DNA from: Winogradskyella sp.
GTDB lineage: Bacteria > Bacteroidota > Bacteroidia > Flavobacteriales > Flavobacteriaceae
Length of the DNA stretch: 45,237 nucleotides
Reading direction: 5' to 3'
Assembly: GCF_013042245.1 (NCBI RefSeq)
Contig: NZ_JABDQL010000075.1
Location: 1 to 45,237, forward strand
The first letter of the stretch is position 1. Every line of letters begins with the position of its first letter. The notes beneath the pieces were generated by a model. It saw only the letters and a program-made list of their open reading frames with translations, searched no databases and was not told the origin of the DNA. Position numbers and translations under genes: made by a program. Shown in pieces: positions 33,691 to 42,555 of the stretch.

Positions 33691-34983
33691 TTATACGTTT
33701 TTAACCAACTTCGCCAAACATTCTGTTAGACTTTGCCTACTGTATTGCTGTAAACCAATTGGATGTGTTTTTAGCGCTCCTGCTTTATAGGTATTAAAAG
33801 CTTCTTTTATATGTTCTTTTAATATAAACTTATCAGAATATCTAAAGTATGTCCCCGTATTTGTTTTCTTAATTATGCCTTCTACATCTGAGTTTTCTGG
33901 ACCAAAAGCGACGATAGGTGTTTCTGAAATCATATATTCAAACAATTTACCTGGAATAATGGCTTTTGTATCTTCGGAATCAATTTCAATGAGTAATAAT
34001 AATTGGGATTTTTTTTGAAAAGCAATCGCTTCATAATGATTTACATAGCCTGGAGTATTTAAATGGTTGACTAAACCATAAGAACTAATACTGCGAATGA
34101 TAGCATCACTGACCACACCTATTAAATTCAATTTCAATTTTGAAGCAAATGCTTCATCTTCTTTCACTAATTCGGAAAGTACTTCCCATAAAATCGTAGG
34201 ATTTCTTTCTGAAAGTAACGAACCAATATGTGAAATGGTAAAATCTGAATCTTTTTTTTCGACAATGACTGAGTGCGAATCATAACCATTGGTTATAACA
34301 TCTATTGGCTTATCTGTTTTGGTTAAAAACTCCTTTTTAGTATGATTACTAGTTACTATAATCTGGTCTGCATTTGTTAAGACATCACTTTCTAATTGTA
34401 AGTGCTTTTGCTTAGCACTTTTTCTCAATTTTAAAGCTTTATGATAACCAATAGTTGTCCATGGATCTCTAAAGTCGGCTATCCAATTTAGACCTATATT
34501 CTGCTTTAAATTTAAGCCAATTAAATGCAGACTGTGTGGTGGGCCAGTTGTAATTACAGTTTCAATATCATTTTTTTTAATGTAATCTAAAAGAAATTTC
34601 ACTGAAGGCTTTACCCAGCTCTTTCGTGCATCTGGTATAAAGAAGTTACCTCTCACATAAAGCAACAAACGTTCTATTAGAGACTGTTTTTCTTTTTTAG
34701 GTATAACACCTGTACTTATGGCTTTGGAGCTTTTCTTAGATAATAATTTTGCAAAGCGATACGGCTCAGATATAGGCTGTTTAATCACTTTTATATGCTC
34801 TGGTAACTCGTCCAAAAGACTCTCATCTACAATAGGATAATTAGGGTCTAATGGACAATAGACTATTGGCTCTATATCATATTCTGGTAAATACTTTACA
34901 AACTTTAGCCACCGTTGGACGCCTGGCCCGCCTGCTGGCGGCCAATAATATGTAATAATTAGTACCTTTTTCTTACCGTCCAT
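33691..34983 (-). CDS. Family-4 (GT-B) glycosyltransferase
   Basis: This 430-residue GT-B enzyme has the N-terminal signature YYWPPAGGPGVQRWLKFVKY and a C-terminal donor-binding domain with ISHIGSLLSERNP and IPGKLFEYMISETPIVAFGP, where the nucleotide-sugar contact glutamate lies. It probably adds one sugar to a lipid-linked or surface glycan on the cytoplasmic side. It lies 30 nt upstream of the flippase gene and 3 nt after the YfhO gene, in the same operon. Confidence 0.9.
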   Translation of the reverse strand: MDGKKKVLIITYYWPPAGGPGVQRWLKFVKYLPEYDIEPIVYCPLDPNYPIVDESLLDELPEHIKVIKQPISEPYRFAKLLSKKSSKAISTGVIPKKEKQSLIERLLLYVRGNFFIPDARKSWVKPSVKFLLDYIKKNDIETVITTGPPHSLHLIGLNLKQNIGLNWIADFRDPWTTIGYHKALKLRKSAKQKHLQLESDVLTNADQIIVTSNHTKKEFLTKTDKPIDVITNGYDSHSVIVEKKDSDFTISHIGSLLSERNPTILWEVLSELVKEDEAFASKLKLNLIGVVSDAIIRSISSYGLVNHLNTPGYVNHYEAIAFQKKSQLLLLIEIDSEDTKAIIPGKLFEYMISETPIVAFGPENSDVEGIIKKTNTGTYFRYSDKFILKEHIKEAFNTYKAGALKTHPIGLQQYSRQSLTECLAKLVKNV

Positions 34984-34986
34984 AAC

Positions 34987-37419
34987 CTATGATGTGGACT
35001 TACTTCTTTTAAATTGAAAGAAGAGACCTAGAAGTAATAAAAAGCCAAATATAACGGAACTACCCAAAGCTATTTTACTTCCTGTTTCTACTACTTCAGG
35101 TTCAAACTTAAATTCTACAATATGCTTACCGTCTGGTATCTCCATAGCGCGTAATGCATAGTTAACGCGAAGATGTGGCGAAAATTCTCCATCAATATAA
35201 GCTTTCCAACCTCTGTAATAATAAAGTTCTGAAAATACAGCAAAGCCAGCGTTAGGATTTGTGGACTGGTACTTAAGATAGTTAGGCTTGTATTCAATGA
35301 GTTTGATTGAAGCTGTACTATCTTTTATGTAATCGCTTTTAAGCTTAAATTCATTGAATAATGATTTTTGTAAAATAGTCTCTGTTTTGGTCTCTAAACT
35401 GTCTAAGGCCAAAATCTCCTCATCTCCTGTTTCTGCAATTCTTAGATTATTTACAAACCAAGCGTTACCATTTGGTTGCGTATACCTGGTTGATGCTTCT
35501 ACTCTACCCTTATCATCGCCTACAATAACATACTTTGTGTTTAGCATATTTAGGACTTCAGGATTGTTTCTATAAATATGAAAATCCAATAGGGCATCAA
35601 ATCGACTCAGTTTCGCCGCATGGTAACCCGATAAAGAGTTATGAAAATATGCCGCTCTTGCAGGTTTTTGTTGCCCTTCTGGTGAAGCATCAAAAACGCG
35701 ATAATGTCCCTTATCTTTAAATATTTCGTTATCTGCCGCTGTGGCTCGGTATGGTTTATCAACCAGACGTGCTGCAATAAAGTTCTCTGTATTAACATAT
35801 TCTCGATTAACAGTGACCAAATCAAATAAGATTAAGACTCCAAAAACTAAAATTAAAGTATTTTCGGATAATTTTTCTTTTAAGAAATAAAATATAGCCA
35901 GAGCTGAAAGGAGTACCAAAATTAATGTTCTAATAGTATCCGATAAAAAAAGTGATTTTCTGTCATTAACAAACGCTTCTGCTAAAAGTTCTGGTGCTCT
36001 TTCATCTATCGCACCTTTAAAATCAAATAAAACTGAATGGAACAAAAGAAAAAATAGAGCTAAACCTCCGCAAATTAAAACTGTATTCTTTAAAGCTTTA
36101 AACTTTTCTTCTTTACTCTGAAAATTATTGAATAGTCTTACCAAAGCAAAAATGCCTAAAACAGGTATACATAATTCCAGAATAACTTGGATAGAACTTA
36201 CTGCTCTAAACTTATCATATAAAGGGACAAAATCAATGAAAAAATCAGTAAGTAAACTAAAATTCTTTCCATAGGATAAAAATAGAGATAGCAAAGTGCC
36301 ACCTACAAGCCACCATTTTAAACGTCCTTTCACCAAGAATACACCCAGTACAAACAAAAATATAATCACTGCTCCAACATAAGCTGGTGCTTCAACAATA
36401 GTTTGGCCTCCCCAATACATTGGCGCATTTCTAGAAGCTTCAATAGCTTCTATTGGTGAAGCACCAAGATTAATGTAGGTCTTATAAGTTTCAGAGTCTT
36501 TACCTACATCTTCTCCACTACCTCCACCCATAAATTTTGGGATAAATAGATTGAATGATTCCAAAAGCCCATAACTGTATTCTGTAATATAACTTGGGTC
36601 TAAACCATCACTGTTTACTTTTGGAGTACCATCTGCTTTAATAGTTAAATCACTTTTTCCACGCGTACTCTCTTTAACGTATTCTCGCGTTGCCATAATA
36701 TTGGTAGCATTAAGACCAACGGCTATAATAGCTGCAACAGATAATAAACCAACAGATTTAAAAAAATGAGTAAGTTGTTTCTTTTTGTAGGCATCTATCA
36801 AATACACAGAACCTAATACCACTACTAAAAGCAATAAATAATAGGTCATTTGGTAATGATTAGCTACTATTTCTAACCCTAAGGCTATGACTGTAAGTAA
36901 AAATCCACAAATATATTTTTTTCTAAATGTAAGAATTATGCCAGATAATACTAATGGCATGTAAGCGATAGCATGAGCTTTGGAGTTATGGCCAACACCA
37001 AGTATAATTATCATATAAGTAGAAAAACCAAAAGCCAGTGCTCCTAATGCCGATAATCTAAAATCTACTTTAAGACTTAGCAATAAGATGTAGAATCCAA
37101 TAAAATACAAGAATAAATAGTCTGCAGGTCGAGGTAAAAACCTTATAGTTAAATCTAATTTTTTGATATAGTTATGTGGATACTTTGCGCCAAGTTGGTA
37201 GGTAGGCATACCTCCAAAGGCACTATTGGTCCAATACGTTTCTTTACCTGTCTTCTTAGCATAATCTAATTGTTGCTTCGCCATACCTTTGTAATGCAAA
37301 ATATCACTTTGGTATATTTTTTTGCCTTGCAAAACAGGACTAAAATAGGCAAGTGATAAAACAACAAATCCTAGTAATACCAATAGGTGTGGCAGCAATC
37401 GCTTAAAATATAAAGACAT
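34987..37419 (-). CDS. YfhO-family multi-spanning membrane protein
   Basis: The 810-residue protein has about 12-14 membrane helices over residues 1-540 and a large extracytoplasmic domain near 560-785, then a last helix at about 785-805. YFSPVLQGKKIYQSDILHYKGM near the start and GWKAYIDGEFSPHLRVNYALRAMEIP near the end are YfhO family features. Related proteins are GT-C-like enzymes or act in lipoteichoic acid and glycan glycosylation. It is co-directional with the glycosyltransferase and flippase, so a part in glycan transfer is the best guess. Confidence 0.88.
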   Translation of the reverse strand: MSLYFKRLLPHLLVLLGFVVLSLAYFSPVLQGKKIYQSDILHYKGMAKQQLDYAKKTGKETYWTNSAFGGMPTYQLGAKYPHNYIKKLDLTIRFLPRPADYLFLYFIGFYILLLSLKVDFRLSALGALAFGFSTYMIIILGVGHNSKAHAIAYMPLVLSGIILTFRKKYICGFLLTVIALGLEIVANHYQMTYYLLLLVVVLGSVYLIDAYKKKQLTHFFKSVGLLSVAAIIAVGLNATNIMATREYVKESTRGKSDLTIKADGTPKVNSDGLDPSYITEYSYGLLESFNLFIPKFMGGGSGEDVGKDSETYKTYINLGASPIEAIEASRNAPMYWGGQTIVEAPAYVGAVIIFLFVLGVFLVKGRLKWWLVGGTLLSLFLSYGKNFSLLTDFFIDFVPLYDKFRAVSSIQVILELCIPVLGIFALVRLFNNFQSKEEKFKALKNTVLICGGLALFFLLFHSVLFDFKGAIDERAPELLAEAFVNDRKSLFLSDTIRTLILVLLSALAIFYFLKEKLSENTLILVFGVLILFDLVTVNREYVNTENFIAARLVDKPYRATAADNEIFKDKGHYRVFDASPEGQQKPARAAYFHNSLSGYHAAKLSRFDALLDFHIYRNNPEVLNMLNTKYVIVGDDKGRVEASTRYTQPNGNAWFVNNLRIAETGDEEILALDSLETKTETILQKSLFNEFKLKSDYIKDSTASIKLIEYKPNYLKYQSTNPNAGFAVFSELYYYRGWKAYIDGEFSPHLRVNYALRAMEIPDGKHIVEFKFEPEVVETGSKIALGSSVIFGFLLLLGLFFQFKRSKSTS

Positions 37420-37449
37420 GAAAACTAATTAAATGGATATGGGCGAAAA

Positions 37450-37725
37450 TTAATCAATTTCTTCGTAATCGATGTATTCACCAACATTTTTGTTCGAAGA
37501 GGTACTATCAGAAGGCATTTTATCAATTATCGTTTCACCTTCTTTTTGTTCTGATTGTTGGCGCTGTTGATTAAACTGTTGACCAAACTTCTTTTCTACT
37601 TTTTTAGCCGCATAGCGCAACAAAATTGGCGCAAATATTCGTGATAAAATTTTTATTATAAAGTATATAGCGACTATCCATAGTAGAGTTCTAGCGACTC
37701 CAACAACTGATAATGTAAAAATCAT
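37450..37725 (-). CDS. DUF4834 family small membrane protein
   Basis: The 91-residue product has one N-terminal membrane region (about 7-40, containing TLLWIVAIYFIIKILSRIFA) and a Gln/Glu-rich polar tail. I recognise the DUF4834 layout from other Bacteroidota, next to YfhO genes. It begins the membrane-glycan cluster and is 30 nt upstream of the YfhO gene. The function is not known. Confidence 0.8.
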   Translation of the reverse strand: MIFTLSVVGVARTLLWIVAIYFIIKILSRIFAPILLRYAAKKVEKKFGQQFNQQRQQSEQKEGETIIDKMPSDSTSSNKNVGEYIDYEEID

Positions 37726-37742
37726 AGGTTTTTATTATATTT

Positions 37743-37750
37743 CAAAAATA
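37743..37750 (-). promoter_or_regulatory. Candidate -7 element for the DUF4834-YfhO cluster
   Basis: Minus-strand TATTTTTG matches TAnnTTTG and lies 17 bases before the DUF4834 start. A -33 TTTG is not evident. Confidence 0.35.
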
Positions 37751-37804
37751 CAATTATCATCATTTATAATCCGTTATAATTCCCTAAAAAATCTATAAAA
37801 TATC

Positions 37805-37812
37805 TATATTTG
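37805..37812 (+). promoter_or_regulatory. Candidate -7 element for the outer-membrane protein gene
   Basis: TATATTTG fits TAnnTTTG. It lies 18 bases upstream of the ATG at 37831 and supports that start over an upstream in-frame TTG at 37810, which would lie before the transcript start. Confidence 0.45.
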
Positions 37813-37830
37813 AATTCTAACCTATGTACA

Positions 37831-38808
37831 ATGCGACAATTAAAATTAATATTTGTTTCTCTAATGTTGGTTGCCTCTATACCAGCTTTAGCTCAATATA
37901 CAGATGTCATAAATTCTAATAGACCAGGAGTTTCTAAAGCAGCTTTTTCTGTGGGCACAAATGTTTTACAGTTTGAGGTAGGTGGCTTTAGTGTTAAGGA
38001 GGAACATACACCTCTTAATTATGAAATTTCAGGTTTTGGTATTGACTTTGCAGCGCGATTTGGTTTATTATTAGAAGAATTAGAAATAAATATGGAGGGA
38101 GTTTATCAAAATGATTCGTTCTCATTTAATAATGCTCCTGAAACATCACGATCAAACTTTAGAAGCTTTACAATCGGTGCCAAATATTTAGTTTTTGATC
38201 CTTATAAAAACGACGAAGAAGATAAACCCAATATTTACAGCTATCATGCCAACAGAAAGTTTAAGTGGAAAACACTAATACCTGCTGTTTCGGTTTATGC
38301 TGGTGTTAATTTTGATTCAGAGAATAATCCTTTTGTTCCCTACTCTCCAATTTTCGCTCCTTCTCGTGAAGGTGGTATCAGTCCAAAAATAATGGTGGTT
38401 ACACAAAACAACTTTTCAGGTGGTTGGGTATTTGTTATGAACTTCTTGAAAGACCGTATTGGTAGCGATTTTTCTGATTTTCAATATGTATTAACCTTAA
38501 CACATTCTTTTTCAGATAAATGGGTTTTGTTCGGTGAAGCCCAAGGTATAAAGAGTGATTTTTACTCCGACAATATCTTTAGATTTGGAGGTGCTTATTT
38601 GTGGTCAAAAGATTTTCAATTAGACGCCAATATTGCATTTAACACAAAGGATACACCTTCTGTTTTCAATATTGCTTTTGGCGCCTCTTATCGATTAGAC
38701 TGGCATAAGGATAAGAAAATTGACAATGGCGGTAAAGTAGATGATAAGGTTGATACATCTAAACGAAAAATTAATAAGCGCAAAAAGAAATCTGATTTTG
38801 ACAAATAA
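37831..38808 (+). CDS. Outer-membrane transporter-like beta-barrel protein
   Basis: A signal peptide (about 1-20, ending ALAQ) is followed by TDVINSNRPGVSKAAFSVGTN, the opening of the MetA-pathway / transporter family of outer-membrane proteins. The rest alternates polar and hydrophobic residues in the pattern of beta-strands, and the C-terminal tail is Lys-rich. It is 325 residues long and probably sits in the outer membrane. Substrate and partner are not shown. The start at 37831 is backed by the promoter element. The next gene is 12 nt downstream. Confidence 0.75.
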   Translation: MRQLKLIFVSLMLVASIPALAQYTDVINSNRPGVSKAAFSVGTNVLQFEVGGFSVKEEHTPLNYEISGFGIDFAARFGLLLEELEINMEGVYQNDSFSFNNAPETSRSNFRSFTIGAKYLVFDPYKNDEEDKPNIYSYHANRKFKWKTLIPAVSVYAGVNFDSENNPFVPYSPIFAPSREGGISPKIMVVTQNNFSGGWVFVMNFLKDRIGSDFSDFQYVLTLTHSFSDKWVLFGEAQGIKSDFYSDNIFRFGGAYLWSKDFQLDANIAFNTKDTPSVFNIAFGASYRLDWHKDKKIDNGGKVDDKVDTSKRKINKRKKKSDFDK

Positions 38809-38820
38809 CAACTATGCCTA

Positions 38821-39939
38821 ATGATTGAAATTAAAGAAGCAATTTCAAAAAAGGAACTCAAACAATTTGTCAAATTTCCTTTTCAACTCTATAAAGATTC
38901 GAAATATTGGGTACCGCCAATAATTTCTGAAGAATTAAAAACTTTCGACAAGTCTGAAAATCCAGTTTTTAATGACGCTGATGCACGCTTTTTTCTAGCT
39001 TATAGAAATGGGAAAATCGTTGGTAGAATTGCTGCGATAATGAATTGGCTCGAGATAAAAAACCAAAATATAAAGAAGATGCGTTTTGGTTGGTTCGATT
39101 TTATAGATGACCTAGAAGTTAGTAAAGCCTTACTTGAAAAAGTTATAGAAATCGGAAAATCTCATAATCTAAAGTATGCTGAAGGTCCTGTCGGCTTTTC
39201 AAATCTCGATAAGGTTGGCGTCATGACTGAGGGTTTCAATAGCATTGCTACCATGATAACGTGGTATAATTACCCCTATTATGCTGAGCACTACAAAGCT
39301 CATGGCTATAAAATAGAAAAAGAATATTCGGAAAGTAAATTTCCCTTTAGAAATGTAAAACCAGAATTCTTTAAAAAGGCACAAGACCTTATAAAACGAC
39401 GCTATAAACTAAAAGCACTTAACTTTAGTAAAACAAGTGAAGTCATGCCCTACGCCGACCGTATGTTTGATTTATTTAATGAAAGTTATGCCTCGTTATC
39501 TTCTTTTGTAGAGATTACGGATATCCAAAAAGAATACTTTAAAAAGAAGTTCATAAGCTTTGTTAATCCTGAATACATAAAGTTTGTAGTTGATGAAAAT
39601 GAAAAACTTTTAGCCTTTGCTATTGTAATGCCGCGTTTTGCTGAAGCTTTACAGAGAGCTAATGGGAAATTATTTCCCTTCGGAGTATATCATATTCTTA
39701 AGGCTAAGAAACATAGTAAAGATGTCATTTTTTATCTAATTGGTGTTCACCCTGACTATCAGAATAAAGGTGTTCATGCCATATTATTTAATGAAATGTA
39801 TGAAACCTTTACTGCAAAAGGAATTCAATATTGCTACAGAACTCCAGAATTAGAAGATAATGAAGCAATACACAAAATCTGGAAACATTTTGACCCTAAA
39901 GTTTATAAAAGACGAAAAACATTCCGGAAAGATATATAA
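38821..39939 (+). CDS. GNAT-type acyltransferase
   Basis: The 372-residue cytosolic protein has an N-terminal part with FPFQLYKDSKYWVPP (19-33) and a GNAT domain in the C-terminal half. The acetyl-CoA loop reads GVHPDYQNKGVHAILFNEM, the usual position of the pyrophosphate-binding motif. It belongs to a conserved two-lobed family whose acceptor is not known. It follows the outer-membrane protein gene by 12 nt and probably shares its transcript. A strong terminator follows. Confidence 0.8.
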   Translation: MIEIKEAISKKELKQFVKFPFQLYKDSKYWVPPIISEELKTFDKSENPVFNDADARFFLAYRNGKIVGRIAAIMNWLEIKNQNIKKMRFGWFDFIDDLEVSKALLEKVIEIGKSHNLKYAEGPVGFSNLDKVGVMTEGFNSIATMITWYNYPYYAEHYKAHGYKIEKEYSESKFPFRNVKPEFFKKAQDLIKRRYKLKALNFSKTSEVMPYADRMFDLFNESYASLSSFVEITDIQKEYFKKKFISFVNPEYIKFVVDENEKLLAFAIVMPRFAEALQRANGKLFPFGVYHILKAKKHSKDVIFYLIGVHPDYQNKGVHAILFNEMYETFTAKGIQYCYRTPELEDNEAIHKIWKHFDPKVYKRRKTFRKDI

Positions 39940-39941
39940 AC

Positions 39942-39969
39942 AAAAAAAGCTACCAATTGGTAGCTTTTT
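39942..39969. terminator. Bidirectional terminator
   Basis: AAAAAGCTACCAATTGGTAG with the following CTTTTT forms a long perfect palindrome with A and T tails. It lies between the convergent genes ending at 39939 and 39992 and can stop transcripts from both sides. Confidence 0.85.
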
Positions 39970-39991
39970 AATATTCAATTTCCAATAGAAA

Positions 39992-41251
39992 CTACTCACC
40001 CATTGCAGCCATTAGAGCAGCTGACATACGTTTGTATGTTCCATTATCTAATCGTTCTCTAATTGCATCAAAAGCATCAAGTGTAAGACTTACATCTTCT
40101 AGAGTGTGAGTCGAAGTAGGTATCATTCTTAATAAAATTAAGCCTTTAGGTATCACAGGATAAACTACTATAGAACAGAAGATTCCATGATTTTCTCTTA
40201 AGTCTCTAACTAAAGCCATTGCTTCAGGAATACTGCCTTTTAAATATACAGGTGTTACACAACTTTGCGTAGTCCCAATATCAAAACCACGCTCTTTTAG
40301 ACCTGACTGTAAAGCGTTTACAATCTTCCAAAGGTTCTGCTTTAATTCTGGCATCGTACGCAACATATCCAAACGCTTAAGAGCCCCTTTAGTTAACGTC
40401 ATTTGCAATGATTTTGCAAACATTTGCGAACGTAAGTTATACTTTAAGTAATCGATAATCTCTTGGTCACCAGCAATAAATGCTCCTGTACTTGCCATAG
40501 ATTTTGCAAATGTTGCAAAATAAACATCTATATCATCTTGCACACCTTGTTCTTCACCTGCACCAGCGCCTGTAGCACCTAGCGTTCCAAAACCGTGGGC
40601 GTCGTCAACTAAGAATCTAAAGTTAAATTTCTTTTTAAGCTCAACAATTTCTTTCAATCGGCCTTGCTCTCCACGCATTCCAAACACACCTTCAGAAATC
40701 ACTAATATACCACCTCCTGTTTGTTCTGCCATTTTTGTAGCACGCTCAAGATTTTTCTCTAAACTAACTATATCGTTGTGCTTATATGTAAAACGTTTAC
40801 CCATGTGCAAACGCACACCGTCTATAATACAAGCATGCGCATCTACATCGTAAACTATAATATCATCTTTACCAACTAAAGCATCAATAGTAGACATGAC
40901 ACCTTGGTAGCCAAAATTAAGGAGATAAGCGGCCTCTTTATTTACAAATTGAGCTAGTTCATTCTGAAGTTGCTCGTGTAATTCTGTGTGGCCTGACATC
41001 ATACGTGCACCCATTGGGTAAGCGGAACCATATTCTGCAGCAGCTTTAGCATCAACTTTACGTACTTCAGGATGGTTTGCGAGTCCTAAGTAATCATTAA
41101 TACTCCAAGTAATAACATCCTTACCTTGGAATTTCATTCGGTTAGAAATTTGTCCTTCTAATTTTGGAAAAACAAAATATCCTTCGGCTTGTGATGCCCA
41201 TTTTCCTAGCGGTCCTTTATCTCTGTATATCTTTTCGAATAAATCCTTCAT
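39992..41251 (-). CDS. Alpha-oxoamine synthase, probable cysteate/serine C-acyltransferase
   Basis: This 419-residue fold-type I PLP enzyme belongs to the alpha-oxoamine synthase family (serine palmitoyltransferase, KBL, BioF). The PLP lysine is K250 (FATFAKSMAS), the cofactor Asp and His lie in VDDAHGFG (215-222) and the ring-stacking histidine is H139. These enzymes condense an acyl thioester with an amino acid and release CO2. The neighbour is a cysteine-synthase-like enzyme, and a related enzyme in Flavobacterium johnsoniae makes the sulfonolipid base capnine from cysteate. I therefore favour a cysteate C-acyltransferase, with serine palmitoyltransferase as the main alternative. Confidence 0.75.
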   Translation of the reverse strand: MKDLFEKIYRDKGPLGKWASQAEGYFVFPKLEGQISNRMKFQGKDVITWSINDYLGLANHPEVRKVDAKAAAEYGSAYPMGARMMSGHTELHEQLQNELAQFVNKEAAYLLNFGYQGVMSTIDALVGKDDIIVYDVDAHACIIDGVRLHMGKRFTYKHNDIVSLEKNLERATKMAEQTGGGILVISEGVFGMRGEQGRLKEIVELKKKFNFRFLVDDAHGFGTLGATGAGAGEEQGVQDDIDVYFATFAKSMASTGAFIAGDQEIIDYLKYNLRSQMFAKSLQMTLTKGALKRLDMLRTMPELKQNLWKIVNALQSGLKERGFDIGTTQSCVTPVYLKGSIPEAMALVRDLRENHGIFCSIVVYPVIPKGLILLRMIPTSTHTLEDVSLTLDAFDAIRERLDNGTYKRMSAALMAAMGE

Positions 41252-41329
41252 ATTATCGCATTAGAAATCTTTTTTAATTGAATTGTTAAATTCTCTTAAA
41301 TATTTGTAAAATAGTTTAGTTTAATTGGG

Positions 41330-41337
41330 CAAAATTA
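41330..41337 (-). promoter_or_regulatory. Candidate -7 element for the oxoamine synthase gene
   Basis: Minus-strand TAATTTTG matches TAnnTTTG and lies 79 bases before the start, which would give a rather long leader. No -33 element is convincing. Confidence 0.3.
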
Positions 41338-41397
41338 AGTCAAATTATTATGACTGCATAATTTATTTAATCTTAATATCCACCAAGTTTTAAACAT

Positions 41398-41427
41398 AAA
41401 AACCCACCAATTACTTAGTGAGTTTTT
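41398..41427 (-). terminator. Terminator after the cysteine-synthase-like gene
   Basis: Minus-strand AAAAACTCAC and GTGGGTTTTT pair with one wobble around a loop and end in T residues, 19 bases after the stop codon of the gene at 41446. It means the two PLP enzyme genes are probably separate transcripts. Confidence 0.6.
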
Positions 41428-41445
41428 AACATTAATTTATTGAAA

Positions 41446-42483
41446 TTATTTTATGTATTCAATTGCTGCTTGCATTTCAGTTTGTGTATCAAAGAAACCT
41501 TGGTCTTGCATCCACTTATCATTATAAACTTTACTCATGTAGCGTGAACCGTGGTCTGGAAAAACAACAACTATATTATCTGTTGATTTAAATTCTCCTT
41601 CTTCATTTAAGTGCTTTATGGCTTGCAACGCTGCACCACTTGTATAACCCACAAAAAGACCTTCTGTAGATGAAATCTCACGAGCAGAATGTGCACTTTC
41701 TTCATCCGTGACTTTGACAAATTTATCAATAGCGTCAAAATCGGTTGCTGTTGGAATTAAATTTTTACCTAAACCTTCTATACGGTATGGATAAATTTCA
41801 TTGGAGTCAAACTCACGAGTTTCGTGATATTTTTTTAATACCGAGCCATAAGCATCGACACCAATGATTTGAATGTCATTATTTTTCTCTTTCAAAAATC
41901 TTGCAATCCCAGAAATAGTACCGCCAGTTCCACTACAAGCAACTAAATGCGTTATTTTTCCTTCAGTTTGTTCCCAAATTTCAGGACCAGTTGTTTTATA
42001 GTGTGCTTCAGTATTTAGAATATTGAAATATTGATTAATGTATACAGAGCCTTTAGTTTCCTTATGCAAGCGTTTAGCAACTTCGTAATAAGACCTTGGA
42101 TCATCTGCTTTTACATGAGCAGGACATACGTAAACCTTAGCTCCCATTGACTTCAACATATCAATCTTGTCTGGTGAAGATTTAGAACTAACCGCCAAAA
42201 TACATTCGTATCCTTTAATAATACTAACCATAGCAATGCTAAAACCTGTATTGCCAGAGGTTGTTTCTATAATTGTATCTCCAGGTTTTAAAATGCCTTG
42301 ACGCTCTGCTTCTTCGATGATATGAAGTGCGATTCTGTCTTTTGAAGAGTGACCTGGATTGAAAGCTTCTACTTTAGCAAAAAAATTGCCTTGGAAACCT
42401 TCAGTAACCTTGTTTAATTTAATTAAGGGTGTACTTCCTATTAACTGAAGTACATTATCGTAAATGTGTTTACTTTTAGTCAT
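41446..42483 (-). CDS. Cysteine-synthase-like PLP enzyme, possible cysteate synthase
   Basis: This 345-residue fold-type II PLP enzyme resembles CysK/CBS. The PLP lysine is K48 in [10 protein letters not shown], the amino-acid loop is [13 protein letters not shown] and the phosphate loop is SGTGGTISG. The usual NPGGSVKDR wording is altered to NPGHSSKDR near the PLP, which could change the substrate. A cysteine synthase is the simple call. The adjacent alpha-oxoamine synthase suggests instead a cysteate synthase (O-phosphoserine plus sulfite) that feeds sulfonolipid synthesis. Which one is right cannot be settled from the sequence. Confidence 0.8.
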   Translation of the reverse strand: MTKSKHIYDNVLQLIGSTPLIKLNKVTEGFQGNFFAKVEAFNPGHSSKDRIALHIIEEAERQGILKPGDTIIETTSGNTGFSIAMVSIIKGYECILAVSSKSSPDKIDMLKSMGAKVYVCPAHVKADDPRSYYEVAKRLHKETKGSVYINQYFNILNTEAHYKTTGPEIWEQTEGKITHLVACSGTGGTISGIARFLKEKNNDIQIIGVDAYGSVLKKYHETREFDSNEIYPYRIEGLGKNLIPTATDFDAIDKFVKVTDEESAHSAREISSTEGLFVGYTSGAALQAIKHLNEEGEFKSTDNIVVVFPDHGSRYMSKVYNDKWMQDQGFFDTQTEMQAAIEYIK

Positions 42484-42532
42484 ATTTGTAATTTACTAGT
42501 AATAATATAAAAAATTATTACCTAAAACCGTG

Positions 42533-42540
42533 CAAAACTA
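42533..42540 (-). promoter_or_regulatory. Candidate -7 element for the cysteine-synthase-like gene
   Basis: Minus-strand TAGTTTTG matches TAnnTTTG and is 50 bases before the start. The -33 region is not clear. Confidence 0.3.
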
Positions 42541-42555
42541 CAATATTTTTTTGAA

